The notes beneath the pieces are model-generated. The model was given only the letters and a program-made list of their open reading frames with translations, searched no databases and was not told the origin of the DNA. Both the position numbers and the translations under genes were made by a program. Positions 1 through 13,899 of a stretch of DNA of 64,000 nucleotides are shown here, one piece after another. Position 1 is the first letter of the stretch, and each line of letters starts with the position of its first letter. The DNA is from Mesocentrotus franciscanus. Lineage: Eukaryota > Echinodermata > Echinoidea > Camarodonta > Strongylocentrotidae. The DNA lies in the NCBI GenBank assembly GCA_037976565.1, contig CP137682.1, positions 25,363,298 to 25,427,297 on the forward strand, read 5' to 3'.

Positions 1-1441
<1,441 letters not shown>

Positions 1442-1632
1442 TTATTATTAACAGCATTATGTTTCAAGCAAATTCAAATTTTACAAGTGAATTCAATTAA
1501 AATAAATATGAGCAAAAACAACTTACAACAGCAACAAAAACTCACAAGCCTACATATATTGTTGTATACCACTTTTCATCCCACTTATTTACAAATATTA
1601 ACTTGTCAATCGAACCATATTTGCACATACAA

Positions 1633-1684
1633 TGTACATGTACATGTACATGATTGTAGGCCTACATGTACATGTACATGTACA
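1633..1684. repeat. TACATGTACATG palindromic repeat cluster
   Basis: Runs of the self-complementary hexamer ACATGT, in two blocks separated by TGATTGTAGGCC. The same motif recurs at about 740-773, 1820-1832, 2483-2525, 2735-2800 and 3553-3605. Confidence 0.8.
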
Positions 1685-2010
1685 GTGTATAGGCCTAAAT
1701 ATAAGTAGGATTCAAGTAAATGCAACTTACAAATAATGCGAAAACTAGCCATAAAAGTCAAACAAATGCAAAATTCAAGTAAATAACCCGAGACATGATT
1801 AATACATGATTGATGTTCAGTACATGTACATGGTGTAGTTCTGGCAGTCCTAAATGGTTCATCTGAATAATGTAGATCCTTCATTTTCATTTAAGTACTA
1901 AAAACAAAATTTAAACTTCCTCAGCTAAAAATAGCGCAGAAAGGCACAACCCTACGGTAACATGTACAGTACATAGCCATTGCTTGTCAGGGGTATATTT
2001 CATGCAATGC

Positions 2011-2084
2011 CACGTGACGTCATATCTAAATATAGCCCAACTCTCCTAATACACTGTCCATCCAACTATAGAGGGCTATATAAA
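2011..2084 (+). promoter_or_regulatory. Possible promoter: E-box/CRE plus TATA box
   Basis: CACGTGACGTCA at 2011-2022 fuses an E-box with a full CRE half-palindrome, and TATATAAA lies at 2077-2084. This spacing and orientation would point to a plus-strand start near 2110, but no coding exon was recognised there. CRE and E-box sites work in both orientations, so it could also serve Cdc42 on the other strand. Judged only from motifs. Confidence 0.25.
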
Positions 2085-2855
2085 CGACGACCTCTTGCAC
2101 AGGGGTCTCAGTTGCAGTGTGTGCTGCTGCCCTACACCGTACTCTCTTTAGACTGCACACAGACAATGCAGCAGCACACAACACGCTCTTCCTATTGACT
2201 ATTAGTACCGGTATACTGCACACAATGCATGTACATGAACATTGTTATTGCAAGGCTGCGAGAGTCTATCTGACTACTCCCATAGAAAACTCAATGGAGG
2301 CGTGACTCAGAGTGTATGACACTCAGACTCACCTCAAGTATGTGTAGGTGGTTTTATTGCGGAGGAGAATCTCCACAGAAATGTGGGTGACTTTAATCTG
2401 ACATTACCATCATTGTTTGCAGACTTATGGAATGTACGACTTCTTCATTAATTACAACATACAAAAGTCACTGAAAGTCATGCATGTACATGTACGCTCA
2501 TACATGTACATGTAGCCATACATGTACCGATTGGCCTACAATATTAGTTTACATTGTGATGAATCTCACAACATTGCCAATGACAGGATAGTGACATCAA
2601 CACTGTCGTTTGCAGAATTAAGGAATATAAGAATTCCATTTCATTTCACACAGCAGACAAGTCACACAAATTCAATCATGTACATTTGTAGGCCTACTTC
2701 ATGTACATAATGTATGTAGAATTACAGTTGGCCCTACATTGTACATGTACAACACTGTACACTCATCTACATGTACAGTGTATGTACACTGTACATGTAG
2801 ATCAATTTTAGACTGAAATGTTTGAGGAAAAAGTCAATAGAAAACTACAGCTTCA

Positions 2856-3040
2856 ACTACTACTACTACTACTACCACTACCACTACCACTACCACTACC
2901 ACTACCACTACTACTACTACTACTACTACTATTACTACTACCACCACTACCACTACCACCACCACCACCACCACCACCACCACCACCACTACTACTACTA
3001 CTTCTACATGTACTACTTCTACATGTACTACTGCTACATG

Positions 3041-3085
<45 letters not shown>

Positions 3086-3116
3086 ATGTACTACTGCTAC
3101 ATGTACTACTGCTACT
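2856..3116. repeat. Compound (CTA)n / (CCA)n microsatellite
   Basis: About 260 bases of trinucleotide repeat: CTA, then CTACCA, CCA, and CTA again interrupted several times by TTCTACATG. It reads through in more than one frame only because it is a trinucleotide repeat. Confidence 0.95.
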
Positions 3117-4674
3117 AATGTAAATAATAAAGTTGTGGTATGTTCTCCCTTAATATTTATAGCTATACCCTATGTACCGGTACCTAATTTTGAGGTACGC
3201 TTGTGTAAAACCTGACAAAACTTTCTACATGTATTTCTATCAGGTAGGAAAAAAGGTGCCCTTTATCAATCTCCACCCCCCCCCCCAAAGATGTACATAA
3301 TAAGAGTGCAGTAGTCTTAACTTTCCAAATTCAATAACTCAGAAGTGTTTTATTCATTTCAGGCCAAATTCACATGACATGACTTTGAGTACATTGTAAC
3401 GTTCTGATGGAGTAATTTTGTGTCAAAGAGATATCAAATTGTGAGAAATTAACAGCTTTCTCAAAAATCAAAAGTATCCCACAACTATTTTCAGGATTAG
3501 GTAAACACACCCATGGTATAAGTAACTATCTTCATCGTTTGACATGATATACATTACATGTACAGTAATAGAGGAGTTTGCTAGGTACATGTACAGTGTA
3601 CATGCATCTTGGCTATCCTTCGTATGTGACTGCATACTGAAATTAACCATTCTTGTGCTAATTTTAATACACAGATCTATACTTTGCATACAATCTACAG
3701 TGTACATTCCAGGAGACCAAAGGCCCATGAGAATGACAGCTCACCCTGTAACAACAATATTCATCTGGTAAACCCTCAGAAAAGTTGTTGAATGGAAAAG
3801 GCCTATGAAACAAGCATGTCAGTCTTGTCGGCTGTCAGTATCAGGGGATGTACATTTGTAGGCATGTACATTAGCCGTTACATTTTGGGGGCCCATACGC
3901 AATGGGCACCTGTAAGTTAGGAACCCTGACTAAAGTGTTCATCGGTACACATTAAAAATTATAGGATAACTACCGTACAACTGGCTGTGGATGTCAGTCA
4001 TAATAGCAATTTAGGGTGCTAGCTGGTTCCAGATCTTGAGAGTTCTTTGAAGTCAATATTTGAGGCTCCACTTATTCTTTTCACAGTGGGAAAGCGCTGA
4101 AAACTTAAAGAGTGCATGGGACGGTTGGGACCCCTGTCAAAATTGTGAAATTGGAGGGATTGGGTTAGTGATTAGGTTAGTATACAAAGGGGCATGCTAT
4201 AAAGGTTTTGCTGTAGCTGGCGAACTCCCTGCACGCCTTTTCACACTAATCGCTATTATCGTAAAGTAATTATCAAATTGGCAATGCATAATTTTTTTTT
4301 TCGTGTACACCGCGTGTATTTGCATTTCAGCCTCGACAACATCACAAACTCTCGTGAGAGGTCAACGTTTTTGTTATAAATGTAAATCACACTTTCACTA
4401 ATTATCAGCAGGAAGATGTAGAAGGTAAGCAAATCGCTCTCACTCTGATATCCGAAATCTCATATTAAAAAAAACAATTCTGGCTGATTTCATAGTGCTT
4501 TGTACATGTACATTGTATCACTATGAGAAGAACGATGAGTCTACAACACGACATCATACATGTACTAGCGAACTCCGAAGCCAGTGTGCAATGTTCGATG
4601 GGTGCGGGAAGGGGGCGATTACGAATGCATTATAGATTTTGTTCACCTGCCTCTTCACACAGGGGTACGAGTGC

Positions 4675-5710
4675 CAATTAAGTAGTGCTGTAGCCGAACC
4701 GCCGAACCGCCGAACCGAACGGAAGTTAGCCGAACATGGCACTTCCGAACCGAACCAAACCGAACCGAACGCAAAGGCCTGGTTCGGATGTTCGGCAGAA
4801 AAATGTAAACATTTTTGCAGGCTAATTAAATTGTCATTTTATACCTTATTTTCATGTCATGATTGCTCATTCTATATTTACTTTTTTCCCATTTTCCTCC
4901 TTTGTGATTCATGCCTCTCCAGTCGTGGGCGTGATTTCACTGACGCCATTTAAATCCCAAATCCTGACCCCTGCAACGTCGCGAGCGCAAGCTATAAACA
5001 AGAATACACGTGTGTACTGGGCGCTGATCAAAACAAGTTCGGCTCAAACCCAATCAATAAAAAAATTTAAAAAAATTAATTGTAACAATATTGGACAAAT
5101 TTTGCCATATAAATAATGAAATAAATACATATTATAGTATTCTAATTTATTTATTCAGGAAAAGTATTAATTGTTTTATTTACCTTATTAAACATAAACA
5201 ATTAAAAGAACGGTAATCGAACGAGACTGGGCTGCTATCTCTGTGTATTATACGTATACATCGGTAAATTCAAGATGGCAGCTTACATGACTCGTAACAT
5301 TTATAGACAATAACCGCAAATCTTTAAAAAATATCAAGTATTGTCAAATTGAAAACATGATTCTTGTAAAATTGCAAATAAAACACGATTGAGGACGGAA
5401 ATATGAATGTAAGTACTACTTTTCTTTAGAAATAGTTACGTTTAAAGCAGTTTTTATATGTGAAATTCGTGCCGGTCGGAAGCTGTGTTTTTCATCAGGA
5501 GTGGTAGGCAGAAGTCCTCCGTGCAGGTCGGGCCCGCCCGGCCCGTCCAGTGCCGACCACCATAGCTATAACGCTGCTTGCTATTATTATTACCGAACCC
5601 CAAACCGAACCCCAAACCGAACCCCAAACCGAACCAAGTTCGGGTTAAAAAATTGCCGAACTCTGCCGAACCGAACCCGAACATGGCGCCTGACTTACAG
5701 CACAATTAAG
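4675..5710. mobile_element. Non-autonomous hAT-like element rich in CGAACC, with 8-bp TSD
   Basis: The octamer CAATTAAG flanks both sides (4675-4682 and 5703-5710). The element between, 4683-5702, begins TAGTGCTGTAGCC and ends with a sequence whose complement begins TGCTGTAAGTC, so the ends share TGCTGTA. Both subterminal zones are packed with CCGAAC/CGAACC motifs in the same sense on the plus strand (4697-4795 and about 5594-5690). An 8-bp TSD with short terminal repeats is the signature of the hAT superfamily; subterminal repeats are typical binding sites for hAT transposases. No transposase was seen. Confidence 0.7.
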
Positions 5711-5929
5711 GATAGTTGTCATACACTTAAAACGTCAAAATTTAAGGGCTTACTTTTAACGGATCTGTCTAATTCCATTCCAGAACCTGCAAGCTGTTTA
5801 ACGTTCAATGTATTCGAACTGTAGCTATGACATGACCCGGCCAATATATTTCCATGTCAACAAACCAAAACAAAGCTGATGGCCAATCAGGTCATTCATT
5901 TGAGATTGGGGTTTTGAATATCAAAATAT

Positions 5930-7239
5930 CAATGTGTCAGCTGGGCTGCACTCGTATATACACAACTGGCGTCTCGCAAGGCAGTGTAATTGGCCCAATG
6001 CTGTTTCTTCTCTTGATCAACGATCTGCCATAGTACCTCTCCCCAAAGATTCGGGCTCTTTGCTGATGACTGTATGCTATACAGCAACATCAAGACAGAG
6101 GAAGATGCCCTACGTTTCCAAGAGGATCTCGCTCCAACGTTGGGAGGGTGATTGGCTGATTGAATTCAACCCACAGAAATGTCAGGTTCTCCATGTCACC
6201 AATAAACGCAAACCCATCATCAAATCCTACTCCATCCACGGACAGTCCCTAGATGACAAAAATTATGAAAATATAGCAAAGTATCTAGGTGTTGAGTTGC
6301 AGAAGAACCTCAGCTGGAATCAACACTATCACCAAAAAAGGCCAACTCCACCAGTGCCTTTCTTCAAAGGAATCCGACCATGTCCTACACGTAGAAAGGT
6401 TAAAGAACTGTGCTACAACACTCTCCTTCAACCAATCATGGAGTATGCCAGCATCATATGGGACCCTCAGACGCAAGCAAACATCAAGAAGCTTGAAATT
6501 GTTCAACGGTGCTACAAGTGTATGTCCGCTTCATCTTCAATGACCACCGCAGGACAAGCAGCGTAGCAGCCATGCTGAACCAGCTTAAGTGGCCAACGCA
6601 GGGCACAGGCTAAGGTGGTGATGATCTATCGCATCACTAACTCGCTGAAGACGCTGATAGACACTCCACACACTTTCCTCACTCCATCTACATCCCTGCA
6701 CAGAAGGCATTCCAAGAAGATCATAGTTCCTTTTGCCCGAACGCTGGTCTACCAGAGGAGCTTCTTCCTGGATGCAATAAGACTCTGGAACTCCCTCCCT
6801 CAGAACACCGTTAATTGTACCACTGTTAACAGCTTCAATCAAGAGGTACAAAAGACCCAGCTCCGCTAAACGGTAGTTGTTTTTACTCGCACTCGGTTAA
6901 CTGCACCTTATGATCAGACATTATAGAGTGTACACACATCTGCACTGCACCTCAACAGTTTGATAATACACCTGACTGTGGCCTGTACTGCAACTGAAGA
7001 AGAAAACACTTTAACATTCATTATACTCAAATCAAGATGGCTGACGACAAGTCCTGTTGACGACCAGTCTTCCTTGAATTGAAAATTAATTAAGGAGCTA
7101 AATGAGCAAGCTATCGTAAGTCGAAGTGAGATGTGAGTTGGTCTAGCTGTAATACCTGTATATCTGTAAAGCGCTTAGGCACATCGTTGGATCGATGTAT
7201 TGGGCGCTATATAAAAGCGGAATATTATTATTATTATTA
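5930..7239 (+). mobile_element. Decayed CR1/jockey-type non-LTR retrotransposon (3' half)
   Basis: Broken reverse transcriptase in several frames. TGVSQGSVIGPMLFLLLIND (about 5961-6022) is the RT motif before the palm; then FADDCMLYSNI (about 6057-6092) carries the catalytic Ala-Asp-Asp; then WLIEFNPQKCQVLHVTNKRK (about 6152-6211), a thumb-proximal motif; then YLGVEL and TLLQPIMEYASIIWDPQTQ (about 6420-6475). There are at least three frame changes and several stops. The 3' end has the tail GTAAAGCGCTTAGG ... GGGCGCTATATAAAAGCGG followed by (ATT)n at about 7226-7239. It is truncated at the 5' end, lacks endonuclease and cannot be active. Confidence 0.85.
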
Positions 7240-9354
7240 ATATCCGTGGTACTGTCAGCTCTCTGTCTTCGCCTACAAACTCACTCACTACTAAAGTACT
7301 AGGGTATCTGATCGCGCACTCGGTTTTGTGTGCTTAAAACCCTTCCCATAGAAATTGCACGCATCCCTATGCAGTCTACATGTACGTGTATTGCGCGCTT
7401 ATTCAAAATTGGTCAACGTTTTTATTACCAAATTGTGATTCAAACCTTTATCATTCGTGATCCTGAAGGCGATGCTCAACAGATGAGGTGTCATATAAAA
7501 GAGCAGATTTTCTCCATAAGCCCCAAAAGGCTCAACTCGGAACTCTAAAAATATCTTGATCAAAACAGCGATTTAAACATTGTTTTCATCGTAGCTCTGA
7601 GATTTACCACTTTCATGAATTGAGCCCCTGAGGCTTAAGTTGGGCCAGACTTAAGGAATATATCCATGGACTTATTTTTTGCTAGCCCCAAGGGATCACA
7701 TACGATTACAGTTTGAAAAAACCCTTCCCCCCACTTTTTGAATCAGCTAATTAGGGAGGCGTGACTCTGCTCAGCCCAAATCCATGGTGACAGCATGTAG
7801 AATCTGCACATGCATATGTGTTTCACGCTCGGTACAATGTAGCTCACATGACATTCATGCTACCCGTGTTGCAAGCCTTCGTACACACTATATACTGCGT
7901 GTGTGCATTCGGACCGCGTGTGTGTGTTGGTACTATGGATGCACAATAAAGACACTGAGGTGGAGTTTGCCGATCGCGCTCAGTTGCGCTGCAGCTATAA
8001 AGCATTTATAGTTATACGTGTACACTTAGCATATCGCGCAATGCAGCTGTTGAGCAAATTTTATAACTCGGCGTGTACCACTTTTTCGTCCATTCTGACA
8101 AAAATTGGATGAATATTTACTAGATTTTGGGGGACTGTATCTTTTGATAGAAACTTTGGTGAGTCTTGAAATTTGAAATGTGTTCTTTTGAGTAGTTGAT
8201 TTTTTCAATTATCCAACCATAATGGTGAAAAACGATCCAAAAGGGAAAATTGAAAAATCGTTCAGACACGTTAATACAGTAGACTCTACTTCAGTTGCTA
8301 TTAACTATAGTATAGAGAGGCGGTCAGTGGAGACAGACATAGTCTCAGCGGAACAAATGTCGATATCAGAGACTGAAGCTTTCGGTCTAGTTAGTAGTTA
8401 TCACCTAGCCCTAAATTAAGGCTATTTTTTTAACGTGAGTGGCCAATTAATTTGCCGCGCCATATCTGAACATAAATAAACAGCAGGGTTTTTTTTGGAG
8501 GGGGTTTGCCGCTGCATATCTGAACGGGCCTTCAGAAGTTCAGGTCAGGTCTCAGCCTCAGGGTGGTCTTTTTGTTTAAAGGTGAAATTCTAGGATAATC
8601 CCAAATATTGAAATAATCACATCAATAGAAAGCTTTTAACCCCCAGAATAACACTAAATGGCGTTCAACCGACAAAAAAAATTCAGAATAGTAAATTTAT
8701 GCGAGTAAACTCCACCAAAATCTCGAAGTCGGAAACCGGAAATGCACGGAATTGCGGGTCCTCTATTCTTGACGTCACGACCGGGGATCATGGGCTGAGT
8801 GAGAGTGAATGCCAATGATATTCCCACGTAAATGCTATCCTGTTAGAGCTTAGAATTTTTCTTGTTAACGAGTTTATGTGATAGATTTTCTGTTTTTATT
8901 TAAATGAAGAATAACTAAGCAACGTTTTCCAGTCGCTGATTTCTTTTTATAACCTCACATTATCCTTTTTGGTAGAGTTTTAAGACGGGTTTACTGCTTG
9001 GAAAATAAGGTTAAATCATATGCAGGTATGAATAGGTGGGTGTACATATACATTATCTTGTCATCAGATAAGGTACAGGAGCAGTTTTGTGAAACGAATA
9101 GGCCTAGAACTGTGACTGTAATTATCATGGATGTGTTTGACTGCCTCAAAAAAGGATACAGAACCAGTTAAATATTTGTTTTTAATATATATATCACACT
9201 TGAACGAGATCAAGCTTCCTCTATTTAGCGGACGACGTCTATGAACGATATTCATCCGCAATTAAGTGATACGGCTCTTGCACGAACGTTCGTGAAGCGA
9301 GCGGAATCGGCAGGTAAGACCAGGCCGCTGCTCTAGGCGGCTTGTTGAACGTAC
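7240..9354. other. No gene recognised; scattered repeat relics
   Basis: Contains a block at 7330-7548 whose reverse complement recurs near 35690-35866, and two GCATATCTGAAC / CCATATCTGAAC repeats at about 8450-8530 that also occur at about 18220 and 27665. A TGACGTCA palindrome lies near 8770. I see no supported exon. Confidence 0.5.
7330..7548 (+). repeat. Dispersed repeat, inverted relative near 35.7 kb
   Basis: Shares CCCTATGCAGTCTACATGTA, TTGACCAATT-type and GATCCTGAAGG(C/T)GATGCTCA-type segments with the reverse complement of 35690-35866. The family is unknown to me. Confidence 0.55.
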
Positions 9355-9768
9355 ATCGCCGAAATTGAGCTCCGTGTTGAAATGCTTGCAGCCGTATTTT
9401 AAACTGTTACTGTCAATGGATGACGTCATCTTCCTCCATGCGCAGTAACAGTTTAAAATACGGCTGCAAAATTTCAACATGGCCTGGAGCTCAATTTCGG
9501 CGATGAAAATCGGAAAAAGACCCTTAAACGCATCATACAGTCAATCTGGTAAGTGGAACCGATGTAGTTTAGCCTAGGCCTAATTTACAATAATAAATGC
9601 ATCGGATATGCATCGGGTAAAATGTAGTATTTTGGGCATTAGTTTAATGCTCGGACGCGAGCAGTAGTTTGCAATGCAGTCACTATGGTCGGCTTCTGTC
9701 TCTAAAGAGAGGAGCCGACCCTACAAATCAGAGGCTAACGAACGAAAGAGACAGAAATCTTCGGTCTA
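9355..9768. mobile_element. Rearranged copy of Mutator-like element (see 44618-45065)
   Basis: From about 9444 to 9768 this is nearly identical to the right two-thirds of the element at 44618-45065, ending in the same terminal repeat (..TTCGGTCTA at 9761-9768). The left part (about 9355-9440) is an inverted copy of the element's internal segment, so the original left terminus is lost and a hairpin is formed around a TGACGTCA site at 9421-9428. The interior keeps an ATG-plus-splice-donor cassette. Confidence 0.6.
9479..9548 (+). other. Candidate captured first exon inside the element
   Basis: An ATG at 9479 opens a 23-codon reading frame that runs straight into TCTG|GTAAGT at 9548/9549, and a CRE palindrome (TGACGTCA) lies about 50 bases upstream. 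The same segment recurs at 44797-44843, where the first ATG is ACG and a one-base insertion shifts the frame. This resembles a gene's first coding exon picked up by the transposon; no downstream exon was identified. Confidence 0.35.
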
Positions 9769-11508
9769 GAGCGCTAGGTGCTACTGCCGCTACTCCCGGC
9801 CCGGCTGCAGGAACGTCGACATCTCCTTGCTCTCCAACTTCTCTATCGTCTTCTCCCCACTTGTACGTAGTACGTCCTCAGCCCAACTTCCATCATCCTC
9901 GTCTGCACTATCGTCCCTTTTTCCTTCATTACTTTCATCTTCTTTCTCCATAAACTCTTCAAAATCCATAAAAGATCGTTCTCGTCAAACTCTCCAGCCA
10001 TTATCAATTGATATAATTATATAATATGTACCGTACGTGAATCGAAAGTGTATATGTATAAAGCGAGCTAGACCGAGCGAGAAAGACTCGAACGAAGCCA
10101 AACGACCGGATCTACTTTACCGAGCACACGAAAACAATCTCACCAAATTCAACACACTCAAACAAAATTACATGGTGAAAATATCGACTAATAGCGCATC
10201 GTTGGCTTGTTTATGTCATAATTCTGAAAAGGGGAATTGATATTAGTACTATGAAATATTAGGGAAGGTGAAGAATTCTACATAGAGTTATGAAACTAAA
10301 CTTTGAAACTAAATAGCAGAAATTCGTATCTCTCTGCCCATGTTTTCTATGGAACATCCGGGTACGTGAATATACTCGTCCCAGGCGTGACGTCACAAAT
10401 AGTGGACCAGCTCCGTGACTGACTTTCTAGGCAAAGAGAGGAGGCTATTTTTCGACATTTCAATTGAGGATATCCAGTAGCTAGAAGATTTGTGTGATAT
10501 GCAATGAAAATGAACAACTTCGAAATAGCATAGGCTTGCCGTAGGTACCAAATTAATGGACATTTATTGTCCTAGAATATGAGCTTTAAATGGCGCACAC
10601 ACACACAACCAGCACAGCTCACAGGCAAATAGTATTTATATTTCATTACTAAATCACCAAGCTTGTAATGTAATGGCCTGTAGCTTATACTCTTGATCTA
10701 GTTAGGTTACAACTTACATGTAGACAAGGGCCTTGACTCGAGTCTTGTCTCTTGTCATGATTTGATTTTTGATTCATAATTTCAAGGCTCGACTTGTCTG
10801 CGTGGTTTCTTCTGACTAGTCTAGAATCGTATTCAATTATTCATTCACTCATTCAATGCACTCTTCTTCATATGTTCATAATGCTATCATGGCTACCTAT
10901 CTAATTTTAAGATTCTAGTAGATCATAGATCTAGTCTGTAAGTTAACCAACATCGAGAAGCGCTGAGGAGACCACCGGCACTAATCGAAATGACATGCAT
11001 TCCAATGGGAGTGTCCCACAATACGCATTCACTTCCTCTTATTCACTGTACTTTTCTGCATAACTCCCGAGCTAGTGCGTTGCAAATCTTGAATTTACAG
11101 TCAAACAGAATTCATAACACAATATTTTACAAACATTAGTATAGTGCGTAATATTACTTACGATGTAAATCGACGCCCCTATGAATCTAGACTTCCAATA
11201 TATCCGTATTTTCTGTGTTATTTTGAAGAATATTTTTCATATCAACGTTCAAAATACACGAAAACTGTACGCCCAATGTATGTAATACCCAAGTTAAGTA
11301 CAGTACGTGCGCGCGGACATTACATTCGCTGCATACATGTTATATATGCATGCAGCTAGCTATTCATTGAGGGATATGATCGGGGTTATACGCGCGCGTC
11401 GAAACTACCGGAAATAAGTTTTAGTCGTAGATGGCGACAGAACACTACTCTTCACGGCATAAATTCAGTACTTTACACAAAATACATGTATGTTAGATGG
11501 GGGTTTGT
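9769..11508. other. No gene recognised
   Basis: Non-coding, without long repeats that I could classify. A TGACGTCA palindrome lies at about 10390, and there is a short (CA)n at about 10594. Open frames in this stretch have no recognisable protein features. Confidence 0.5.
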
Positions 11509-11509
11509 T

Positions 11510-11661
11510 TGTGTGTCCGGACGCTTTTGCCTCAAATATCAACCGGCAATCATAGATATTTGTATTCTATACCGTTGTCTAACACAATTCTTAACATATT
11601 GATAAAAATTGCACTTAAAATTCTTTAAATCACCGATTAAAAAAACTGTCCGGACACACAA
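11510..11661. mobile_element. Foldback element with TGTGTCCGGAC termini
   Basis: TGTGTGTCCGGACGCTTTT at the left is matched at the right by ACTGTCCGGACACACAAC, an inverted repeat of about 18-20 bases around an AT-rich 110-base interior. A single, one-sided copy of the terminus occurs at 44272-44288. Confidence 0.55.
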
Positions 11662-11784
11662 CGTCTGGATATACTAGCAGTGGACCCCAAAGGGAAGACT
11701 TAGATGTACATTTTATTCAAACACAGGTATATTTTGGCTATATTTGTAGAAAGATGATGATAATAATAATAATGGCGATAATGA

Positions 11785-11786
<2 letters not shown>

Positions 11787-11846
<60 letters not shown>

Positions 11847-11910
11847 TTACTACTACTACTACTACTAATAATAATAGGCTTACTACTACTACTACTACTA
11901 CTACTACTAC
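11787..11910. repeat. (CTA)n microsatellite
   Basis: More than 30 CTA units with one ATAATAATAGGCTT interruption. It abuts the hAT-like element at 11911, which seems to have inserted into the repeat. Confidence 0.95.
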
Positions 11911-12168
11911 CAGGCGCGGATCCACGAGGGGGCGGGCCCGGCCCCACCTGGCAAAAAAAAAAAAAAAAAAAAAAGAATTTTCTCACGAATTGGGCAAAAA
12001 AAAAAAATAGTGCTCTTACCCCCCTGCTTATTCACCGGTTGGCTGAGTCGCCGCTAAATATTTTCTCAAAGATTGAAGAAAAAAGGAAAGCTCCCCGGCC
12101 CCGCTTATACGCTAAATATTTTCTCACGAATTTGGCCCCCCTCCTGCCACCGGCTGGATCCGCCCCTG
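11911..12168. mobile_element. Short hAT-like element, CAG..GGATCC family
   Basis: Begins CAGGCGCGGATCCA and ends with the complement of CAGGGGCGGATCCAGCC. Flanks are ACTACTAC on the left and ACTACTCC on the right, a 7/8 match, as expected for an 8-bp TSD in a decaying repeat. The interior has GGCCCC-rich subterminal sequence and A tracts and no coding capacity. Same family as 12945-13165 and 19051-19475. Confidence 0.65.
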
Positions 12169-12420
12169 ACTACTCCAACTACTACTACTACTACTTCTAC
12201 TACTAATAAAGATGATAATAATAATGATAATAATAATAATAATAATAATGATAATATTCATATTAATAATAATAAAAATAATAATAGATTTAATAATGAT
12301 AATGACATTAATAACAAAAAATGTAATAATAATAATAATATAAACAATAATAATAATTAATTTTAAAAAGGCCTAATGTATAACAAAAAATAAATTATTA
12401 TTATTATTATTATTATTTAT
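12169..12420. repeat. (CTA)n / (AAT)n / (ATT)n low-complexity tract
   Basis: Continuation of CTA repeats followed by irregular AATAAT and GATAAT units to about 12358 and an (ATT)n block at 12395-12417. Confidence 0.9.
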
Positions 12421-12944
12421 TTGGCAATTTCATACAAGTCATACATGCAATATACATAAAATGAAAACGTAATTATATCAAAATAAAAGAACACAATGAA
12501 TACTTAAGCATTCCCAAGGGTGTTCCCCCTATAGCTGGATGGAAGAGAAAAAGCAATTCAAGATTACTATGACCAGTACGGGTATTCCCTCGGTCCCAAC
12601 TAGGGGGAGCATTCTTGGGAGCTCTAAGTTCATTGTGCTTGGAACAGAAATACATTGAAGGAATTTGCACATAGAACAGTATATTGTTATCATGTTTTGT
12701 CATTGGCATGGCAAGTACAAAGCAAAACATTTGGTGGTATATTCATTCACTGATAAAGAGACCCGGTATAAAAAGAAATGCAATTTGAACACTTTATAGT
12801 AAACATAAAAAAGAGAGGTAAACAATATAAACATAATTCTTTACATAGTAATAACCCAGTAAAGCGATAAAGAACAACCCTCCCAATATATTCAGAGATA
12901 GCGGTCCCCTAAGACAAGCAGCCCTCATAGTAAGTGGTCTTCAT

Positions 12945-13165
12945 CAGGGGCAGATCCAGCCGGCGGCAAGGGAGGGGGCCAAAAAAGGGGCCCACTTCGT
13001 GCGAAAGTTTGAAAATCGTGCCGGCCGATTTTTCGCTCAGTAGGGGGGTAGTGAGCACAATTTTTTTTTTTTTTTTTTTGCACCCGAAAATTTTAAATTC
13101 GTGCCTCTACCTCTACCCCCTTGGGCGCCAGGGGAGGGTGCCCATCTTCTTTTTTTCCGCCACTG
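12945..13165. mobile_element. Short hAT-like element with perfect 8-bp TSD
   Basis: GTCTTCAT flanks both ends (12937-12944 and 13166-13173). The element starts CAGGGGCAGATCCAGCC and ends with the complement of CAGTGGCGG. The interior shares the CACTTCGTGCGAAAGTTTG and CCGATTTTTCGCTCAGTAGG segments with the element at 19051-19475 (there in inverse orientation). 221 bases, no coding capacity. Confidence 0.8.
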
Positions 13166-13439
13166 GTCTTCATAGACAAACTTGACTGTGATGTACAGAT
13201 GAACAGATGACGATCAGAGACGAGTAGAAATATGCATAAGTACCCTATATGACAATTACACAGTAAAATGATTTCGTCATAAACAGTAGAGAGATGAATC
13301 ATAGTTAGTTAGTGAGGGGGTGGGGGCACTCCATCTACCCCTACACTCCTGAGAAGGGGAAAAGGTCGGGGTTGATCCTGTGGCAGAGAACCCTTGTGCT
13401 AAACAAGTTTTTTTCCAATAAAAGTATGTAGAGTCTACA

Positions 13440-13493
13440 ATACTACTGAGAAAGAGAGAGACTGAGAGATAGAAAGAGAGGAAAGAGAGGGAG

Positions 13494-13525
<32 letters not shown>

Positions 13526-13541
13526 GGGGAGGGAGGGAGAC
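13440..13541. repeat. (GA)n microsatellite
   Basis: Imperfect GA/GAAA/GGGA tract on the plus strand, just before the start of the segmental duplication. Confidence 0.9.
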
Positions 13542-13899
13542 GCTGACGCCTTCTCATGCCTCAATGGCTGAATCATAATTATACGCCACTGACCCTAAAT
13601 GGTACATTGTGAATCATTAGGTAGCCCTACTCGTTTATCACACATACCACACCTGGGTCGAGAGAGACAAGTCTAGATAACATGTCTTTCCTAAGGATAA
13701 ACAAAAGTTTTGAGTTCCTATGCTCCACCCCCCCCCCGTTTTTGCCATGCTTCCCCAATGAATGTGGACTATGGGAAAAAAAAACAATTTCCATGTTATT
13801 AGGGGATTCTTATCAATACAGGCCGATTAATTTTTGATGCGGCTGGAAGAAAATAAGGACGTTTGGCGGCTTCGCCCTTTATAGTCTACGTCATTGCGC

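Noticed and set aside
2818..3123. Leu/Pro-rich and Tyr/His-rich open frames
   Set aside because: Pure translation of the CTA/CCA microsatellite.
4639..5824. Open frames with repeated Arg-Thr-Pro-Asn and Gly-Leu-Gly-Phe
   Set aside because: Translation of CGAACC repeats in the hAT-like element.
5934..6566. 210-residue open frame as a host gene
   Set aside because: It joins several frames of a decayed reverse transcriptase; the catalytic motifs lie in other frames.
9669..9953. 94-residue plus-strand frame
   Set aside because: Its first half is the terminal repeat of the Mutator-like element, and the rest is Pro/Ser-rich non-coding sequence.
11713..12360. Poly-Leu, poly-Val, poly-Ser and Asn-rich open frames
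   Set aside because: CTA and AAT repeats plus a short hAT-like element.
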